The translations under genes and the position numbers were made by a program. DNA of 64,000 nt, taken from positions 2,232,001 through 2,296,000 of the forward strand of contig OY744467.1 in the NCBI GenBank assembly GCA_963556145.1, in the 5' to 3' direction. Below the pieces are notes generated by a model. That model made no database searches and had not been told where the DNA came from. It saw only the letters and a program-made list of their open reading frames with translations. Each line of letters starts with the position of its first letter. Within the stretch, counting starts at the first letter, position 1. Source of the stretch: Hygrocybe punicea (taxonomy: Eukaryota > Basidiomycota > Agaricomycetes > Agaricales > Hygrophoraceae). Shown in pieces: positions 58,376 through 64,000 of this stretch.

Positions 58376-58958
58376 TCATATCATGTCTACCCCTACACCA
58401 CCGTTTCCGCCACCCGTTGACACAGCCACCAAAGCCGCCGACCCTAACTCGACCCGCCTAGATCGTCTTTGTCATCCGCTTGTGTTTTATTTCGTTTCCG
58501 CTCCTGCCTTACTCATCTCCGTCACCCGCCCCCAATCCTATGTCACGTTTAGTTTTATCCCGACTTGATTTCTATCGCGTCCCCTCTTTCCGATACCCAA
58601 CATTTATTTATTTTCTCATCTATTTTGCGTTTCCACTCCCCGTTTGTCCCGTTTTTGTAGCTTTCCATCTCTTCTTTCATTTCCGCTCAGTTCCCTTTTC
58701 CCCGGTTCTATGTATTTTGTTTCCCTTTCCTCGACACCGGCTTCACCCATTTTGTTCCCCATTCGCCGCTCTCAGCCTCCGACCGTCCATCGAGTTCCAC
58801 TAGTCACCATCTGCTCTCCCCCTTTGCATTGTCCACAACCCGCCTCGTCCTGTCGAGCCCGATTCCATGACCACCACGTCGGCCTCATCTCACGCATCCG
58901 AGTCCCGAGTCCACGTAGTATCGACCAGGGATGGTCTTTATTTGAAGTACCCTGGAGA

Positions 58959-59902
58959 TGTAGAGGGTCGATGTCCCTCTGAGTCCGTATCATCGATATA
59001 TCACAAATCCGGACGAACCCGCTGCCTCCATTCAACTTACATTCGAACCCGACGTAACCCGACGCAACCCGACGTGACGTGACGTGACGTGACCCGACGT
59101 GACCGACATAACCCGACGTATGCCGCTTCGTCACAGCCGCTCTCAGACTAAATCCGTCAGCCTCAAACGCCTCGGAGTTCCAATTCCAGGAGATGGATCT
59201 CTTCGGACTCAATCCCCGACTTCGGATTTACCTTATTTATGCATCCCCTCGTCCTTTCGGAGATATGTAGGACTTTTCCAATCTTTTTCATGGATATTCG
59301 TTTTCCCCTCCACTTTCCTGTCTTCGTTGCTTTGCAACCCCCCTTTCCACTTCCCCCTTCCAGTGTTTCTTTGTAGTTTCTATCGGCCGAAGTAGACATG
59401 TCCGAAAGTAGCTACACACTCATGTACTATAAAAACGGTCCCCGACGACCGTACAAAAAAAGATACCATTAGTCCCCGTTTCCCTCATAGTCAGAATCGT
59501 TTAAATCCCTTCAAATGCTCGTCCACGTAGTTCCTTAGCCTTTTTATAGTTTACTTCATTGTCTTCCTCATTGTTCCCATATATTCATTCATCGTTTCCG
59601 ACCCGACCCGACCCGACCCGACCCGTCGTACCCGACATTGTCGGCATCGTCGGGTTCATTCGTTTTCAGTCCGTTCATCGTCGGGTTCATCGTCATTTAT
59701 CCATTTTCACTCCGTTCATCGCCGGATTCGTCGTTATTAGTCCCGTTTATGCGGCGGCTTTACTTTTATTTCACTTTCACTTCCTTCTACTACTATTCCC
59801 GACACTGAATTATCCAGTCACTTCTACGCTGACACCCACAGGTTAGGATCTTTATATTATTTCTTTATATAGTTCCGAAGCCACACAGAACCCGCATCTA
59901 CA
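58959..59902 (+). repeat. 3' LTR
   Basis: Length 944 bp, collinear with the 5' LTR without any indel. It is immediately preceded by ctggaga, a weak candidate for a polypurine tract. It is followed by the acgg target duplication. Confidence 0.88.
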
Positions 59903-61328
59903 ACGGCTCAGGCTCATATGCTGGGGACGGGTCTGGGATTGCATCTGGGGATGATGGAGAGGCTGTAGAAGGTGATGGCAAGTGCAACAAGGGCGAAACG
60001 GGGGCAGAAACATTGGAATCCATCGAAAAAGGTGTCTTTTTGGCGTTGGTGCAGATTTCTGGGGATGGCACGGCTTCGGACGGAGAGGGCGTGTGACAGC
60101 TGGCCTCTGGGAATGGCAGCGAGGGCATACGCGAAGATGGGGGGCCAAATGAAGGGGTTAACAGGTGCGATGTGTTGATACGCGTGTTTTTGACGTGTTG
60201 GGGCGCATTGGTGCATTGTCCTGAGGCTGTGGGGGGCACAGACGGTAGGGGCGCGTCACGGTTGGTCTCCTGGGGCAACGGCAAGGCCATAGATCCAAAT
60301 GGCTGGCGAGACGAGACGGAAACGGGGGTGAATGCACTGAGACACGTCGAGAACGGGTTTTGCTGGGCCTTGGCACAGCTTTCTGGTGATGGCATGGGCA
60401 TAGATGGTGGGGCAGTGTCGCGGGTCGCTTCTGGGGATGATGGCGAGGTCATAGACATGAACAAGGGGTGAAACTGGGGTGAAACAGAGGCAGACACGCT
60501 GGGATGCGTGGAAAATGGGCTTGGGTGCATTTTCCTGGCGATGGCAAGCATTCAGACAGCGGGGCCATGTCATGGCTTGCTTCCGGGGACAATGGAATGG
60601 GCATAGGTGAGGATGATGGACCAAACAGAGGGGAAACGGGGGCGGATGCGTTGGGTTGTTCTGGGGACGGCGCGAGCTCAGACGGCGGGGTTTTGCGACG
60701 GATCATGTCTGGGGGTGATGGCGAGGGCGTAGACGCGGATGGTTGGCGAATCGAAGGTGAAATGGGCGTGGTTGTGTCAATACACGTCTTCTTGACGTGT
60801 TGTTCTGGCGACGGTGAGGGCTTTGACGATGGGGAGAGGTCTGGGCTTATATCCAGGCATGACGGCAAGGCTGTGGATGCGAACGCGTGGTGAAACGGGG
60901 GCGAGTGTGCTGGGACGCGTTGAAAATGGCATATGAGGTGTTGGGACGCGTTTTCCTGCTTGGCAACCGCGGAAACGGCAATGACAGGCGTACCTGGGGG
61001 TGCACAGACTAAACCCATCACACTGCATGTTTTCCTTCTGCTTCGTGGTTCCGTTCGTCTGTGTTTCACAAGTGATGTGCGAGTGGCGTTCCATGTTGGA
61101 CGTGGCTGTTGGGGCCGTTTTGGGGCTTTCCAGGTGCGGATTTTCGACCGGATTCAGTGGGGCATGGGTTTCCGAGTGCGTTGGGGTGTATAAACGAGTG
61201 AGGGGTGGTCGGAGTAGTGAAGTAAAATGGAGCCGCGAAGGGGTGGGGATGTTGATCCCCATGTGACATATGTGTGACAATGTGACAAAATGACAAAGCT
61301 GGTGAGTCTTGCGGCCTCGAAGGCGCAA
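59903..61328 (-). pseudogene. 5' part of the Pro/Ser-rich repeat gene cut by the LTR element
   Basis: Minus-strand frames here (61328-60777, 61069-60449, 60551-59903) overlap and shift, but together encode a Pro/Ser/Thr-rich protein built from repeats of about 48 residues (for example PSPESCAKAQQNPFSTCLSA ... and TASGQCTNAPQ ...). The upstream portion (THSETHAPLNPVENPHLESP, CDGFSLCTP, YKP) is a diverged relative of the interior of the LTR element at about 54980-55330 (THSEFHAPPIPVENPRPENP, CNGFSLCTP, YKP), in opposite orientation. This could be the remnant of an older element of the same family, or a gene from which the element took sequence. Frameshifts suggest decay. Confidence 0.5.
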
Positions 61329-61633
61329 CTGGCACTAGACAATACAACTGACAGGTGGAAAACATCTAGTGTTTTAAAGTCCGGTCCGGTCCGGTTTTTT
61401 GACCAATTTTCAAAGAACCGGAACCAAACCGGTTCAAATATCTTAAAGTTTGACACAGACCGCAACCAGACACATGGCAACCGGTTGCATTCAGTTTTTG
61501 TCGGTTGCATAACCAGTTCCAACCGGTTATCTCCCTGACTGGTCATTAACCAGTCACAACTCGGTTTGAACTGGCTAGAATCAATTGAATTTCTACTACT
61601 ATGGGGCAGACCAACCCCTGCGTATACTTGATA

Positions 61634-62258
61634 TCACAACGATGTAACTGGAATTAAATCAGGCAATGAATCCTCATCATCTGACAGCTCCAAGTCCTGA
61701 TAATCAGGCGGTTCGATTGGAGATGTGGACCTGCGCGTCATTTAAGTTCGAAATACGGCAAACCCGAAAATTTGAAAACACACCTGTCCAAGTCAAAATG
61801 ATCCATAAGATTTCCTTGAATGATGTCCGTCGACTTGCAGCTGTAAATCATGGTTTCAAACTACGTTAGGAAATGCTTAGTGATATGTATGCAATTGATC
61901 AAAAACATACATACAGCAATAGAAATCGAGACCAGCTCCACAATGGCATCTTCGGAGAGTTCAGGGTGTTGTAATAACAAGGAGCGGGTGAGTGCATTCA
62001 TAGCCAGTGCAAGAAGGCCAGGGGAGTCAACTGTGCAGAGCGACCAGGTGCGATCGTTTATTAACTGCGTCATATTTGGGAACTCAAGCGCATGTTTCTA
62101 TATTGGCAGACAATTGAGTGGTGGAGTGGCTAAGAAAAGCTTGTCAGGCGTACCTTCCACCATCCAACTATGGGAGCTGACCATCGAGTGCATTGAACAG
62201 AACGGAAACTGTCAACAAATTGTTGCCGAAGTTGATGGGCTTCAACGGTACCCTCCAT
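61634..62258 (-). CDS. Small four-exon accessory gene inside the hAT element
   Basis: Exons 62258-62154, 62097-61915, 61860-61784 and 61730-61634 join in frame to 153 aa; all introns are GT-AG and 46-57 nt. The protein starts MEGTVEAHQLRQQFVDSF, has a helical middle (LLALAMNALTRSLLLQHPEL) and ends in an acidic tail (DYQDLELSDDEDSLPDL). A TATA-like tataaaag in this strand's sense lies about 50 bp upstream of the start (about 62305-62312). I recognise no family. Lying between the hAT terminus and the transposase, it may be an element-encoded accessory gene, or a host gene carried along. Intact splicing and frame argue it is, or was recently, functional. Confidence 0.55.
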
Positions 62259-62590
62259 GGGATGTAAAAGATGAAGTGAGGAAGAAAATGTGTGATGTGT
62301 GAGGGCTTTTATACCTGGGTTGCTAAGCGAACAAAGCCGAATTCTGGCGTTCCCGAACAGCATGCTGCTCCCGAACAGTAGCAGTGATCAAGCGTTGGGT
62401 CACAGGGAATGCTGGTCGATGTGGTGGATACATTTGGATGACTGTCCGAGTCCTAAGTCAGCGTTGAGTATGTGTAAAATAGTGTATTCCGAGTCCTTGA
62501 TATTCTTGCAAAGCCATGTATTTCTGGCATCGACTCGCAATCATAAACGGCACCTTTCTACTACTGACAGACTAATACGAAGGTTGATAT

Positions 62591-64000
62591 TTACCAGTAG
62601 TCAACATCATGGATCTCATCTTCCTCAATGTCCCATTCAGCATCGGCCAAGTCCGCCTTCAGCAACTCCTCATAATCATCCATGTTGATTTCCTCCACCT
62701 CATCTGAATTCCATTTAGCAAAATCAATGAGAGACTCCCTCCAAGCATGTTTGAGCATCTGAAGTTCTTCAAATCGATCTGCGCCAAGTCTTGATCACTG
62801 ATCATTGGCAATGTGCTTCCCTGAGGAGAAAAGGCGTTCACATGGGACTGAGGATGCTTGAACGGGAAGGACATCGAGTGCAATTCTTGCGAGCATAGGA
62901 TAGATTTTTGCGTGATCCTGGGTGAGAGATTAGCAAAAGCAAAAAAAGCATCATCAGTTAAAATTGCTGACCCCCCACCATGCCACGATGTCTGTCTCCT
63001 TTGTAACATCTGACGGAATGTGAGCGAGATAACGGCGAAGTTCCTCGCGCCATCCCTCAGATTGGATTGACTGAGTGAGCAAAGTCTTGCGATGCAAGTC
63101 AAAATCATCAAGGTCGAGATTGTCATCGCCGACAGCTGTAGTTGCCGATGTGGGTACCGGATCTGGCATTGCAGGGGTAGACGAGTACTCCTGCATCTAA
63201 AATACATTGTTAAGCAGATCAGCAATGCAACAACTGAACTTACCTTATGTTCAACGATCTTCTCAGCCTCGCGGTACCAGTCTTTGGCATTCAGATTTCC
63301 TGCTTCTATTTCAGCTTTCTGTTCCGCCGCTCCACCCCAGGCAAGTTTGATATAACTCAATTTGTAATATGGATGCAAGACTACGACATTCTGATATTAG
63401 TTAATTGAGAACTGAAGGAATATACATACATAGCACCAAGATGTATGAAGGTTTGTCATTGAATCGGCTGTAGTATTTCATGATCTTCTCGATGCCATCC
63501 TGCAATGCGGCCTTGTAAAGTTGGTACTTAGGATCGTTGCGCTTTGCCTCCCAGGCTGTTAGTAATCGTTCGACTGCTGGCAGGGCATGCCAGAGTGTCG
63601 GTCTCTTATCTGCGGAGAAGTATTGTTGAACTTTATTGGTGTCCTGTTGGGGGTATGACACATTATGTTAATAATCCACGATGAGCATGACATACCATAA
63701 GAATAGTTGCGACATCGAGAACTCGGGCCCAGTCTGATTCTTTGAGCTGGAATGCTGACCAAGGAATGCGCTTGACAAGCCGGCCGTCCCTGTGGATGGT
63801 AGTTATTGGCCCATATAATTCATCTGCTGAAGCGGTGAACAATTTAATTGGCTAAGACATTGCGTCAGTTACGGTGAGCGAATGAATATTCCATCCGAAC
63901 CTGCCGTAACTGGTGTGCACGGGCTAACATTCCATGTGCGCTACCCCATCGTGTGTTTCCATGAAGAGGAATTTTCAGCGGAGTGGTAATGCCACATTGA
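62591..64000 (-). pseudogene. hAT transposase, C-terminal half, with in-frame stop
   Basis: Minus-strand exons give, in order, RDGRLVKRIPWSAFQLKESD, DTNKVQQYFSADKRPTLWHA, LHPYYKLSYIK, WYREAEKIVEHK and SEGWREELRRYLAHI. The hAT dimerisation region follows: VAWWGDHAKIYPMLARIALD, SSVPCERLFSSGK, FEELQMLKHAWRESL. An in-frame TGA at 62797-62795 separates ERLFSSGKHIANDQ from the following LGADRFEELQMLK, which then runs on in the same frame to TAA at 62591. I therefore read it as a disabled copy, unless the protein ends early at the TGA. The 5' part and most of the catalytic core lie outside the window. Confidence 0.75.

Larger units (their letters stand above)
53651..59902 (+). mobile_element. Young non-autonomous LTR retrotransposon, 6.25 kb
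   Basis: Two 944-bp direct repeats at constant offset 5308 start TGTAGA and end TCTACA, the TG...CA form with 6-bp terminal inverted repeats. The 4-bp acgg lies on both flanks (53647-53650 and 59903-59906) as target duplication. A TGG (54597-54599) two bases after the 5' LTR could start a tRNA primer site. The 4.36-kb interior has long overlapping Pro/Arg/His/Ser-rich open frames in several frames (for example 55159-56568 and 56295-57527). I see no protease, reverse transcriptase (YxDD), RNase H or integrase motif. The element therefore looks non-autonomous (LARD-like). Orientation is assigned from the TATA box in the LTR and the primer-site candidate. Confidence 0.85.
61366..64000 (-). mobile_element. 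hAT transposon, partial (runs off the window)
   Basis: The end at 61366 reads ctagtgttttaaagtccggt followed by repeated ccggt and aaccggtt motifs to about 61570. This is the terminal and subterminal structure typical of hAT elements. The hAT transposase and an accessory gene lie inside on the minus strand. The other end is beyond the window. The 8 bases outside (gaaaacat, 61358-61365) should recur there if the element is intact. Confidence 0.7.

Noticed and set aside
61850..62302. 150-codon plus-strand ORF
   Set aside because: It overlaps the spliced minus-strand four-exon gene, which has consistent GT-AG introns and sums to an exact multiple of three.

Overview
The window is nuclear DNA of a filamentous basidiomycete, most likely an agaricomycete (mushroom-forming fungus). 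Evidence: genes are dense and intron-rich with short introns (about 48-70 nt), lie on both strands, and encode eukaryotic and fungal proteins (PRM1, chitin synthase, MDM31, RAD21, RAD23, ARF6-type GTPase, tyrosinase, GH16 glucanase). No tRNA, rRNA, CRISPR array or bacterial signal was seen. Exon coordinates are my own splice reconstructions, checked by reading frame and family motifs, not by transcripts.

Layout. 0.2-3.3 kb: PRM1 (minus). 4.0-6.2 kb: first of three paralogous genes for proteins with an N-terminal membrane domain, a long Pro/Ser-rich linker and a C-terminal DUF1771-Smr module (called SMR-A, -B, -C here). 6.5-12.9 kb: peptidyl-tRNA hydrolase, a broken partial copy of a PAQR gene, an unknown gene, the intact PAQR receptor gene and a metallo-beta-lactamase-fold hydrolase. 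13.2-24.2 kb: MDM31, an R3H-type protein, chitin synthase and SMR-B. 24.5-34.4 kb: an HNH-like unknown, SMR-C, a probable shelterin TPP1-type OB-fold protein, a cysteine-synthase-like PLP enzyme and an ARF6-type GTPase. 34.7-47.5 kb: LRR protein, RAD23, an HMMR-like coiled coil, a PPR protein, RAD21 and GH16.

47.8-64 kb is a transposon-rich zone. A tyrosinase gene with uncertain ends abuts a 1.38-kb hAT-like inverted-repeat element flanked by a perfect 8-bp target duplication. Beyond an unknown gene, a minus-strand Pro/Ser-rich repeat gene (52.6-61.3 kb) is split by a young 6.25-kb LTR element. That element has 944-bp LTRs with one difference seen by eye and no recognisable gag-pol. Its interior is related, in opposite orientation, to the gene it interrupts. 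At the right edge is part of a hAT transposon with a degraded transposase and a small four-exon accessory gene.

The strongest candidate for something undescribed is the SMR family: a nuclease-type module linked to a predicted multi-pass membrane anchor, present three times in 24 kb with conserved intron positions and stepwise loss of the Smr motifs.
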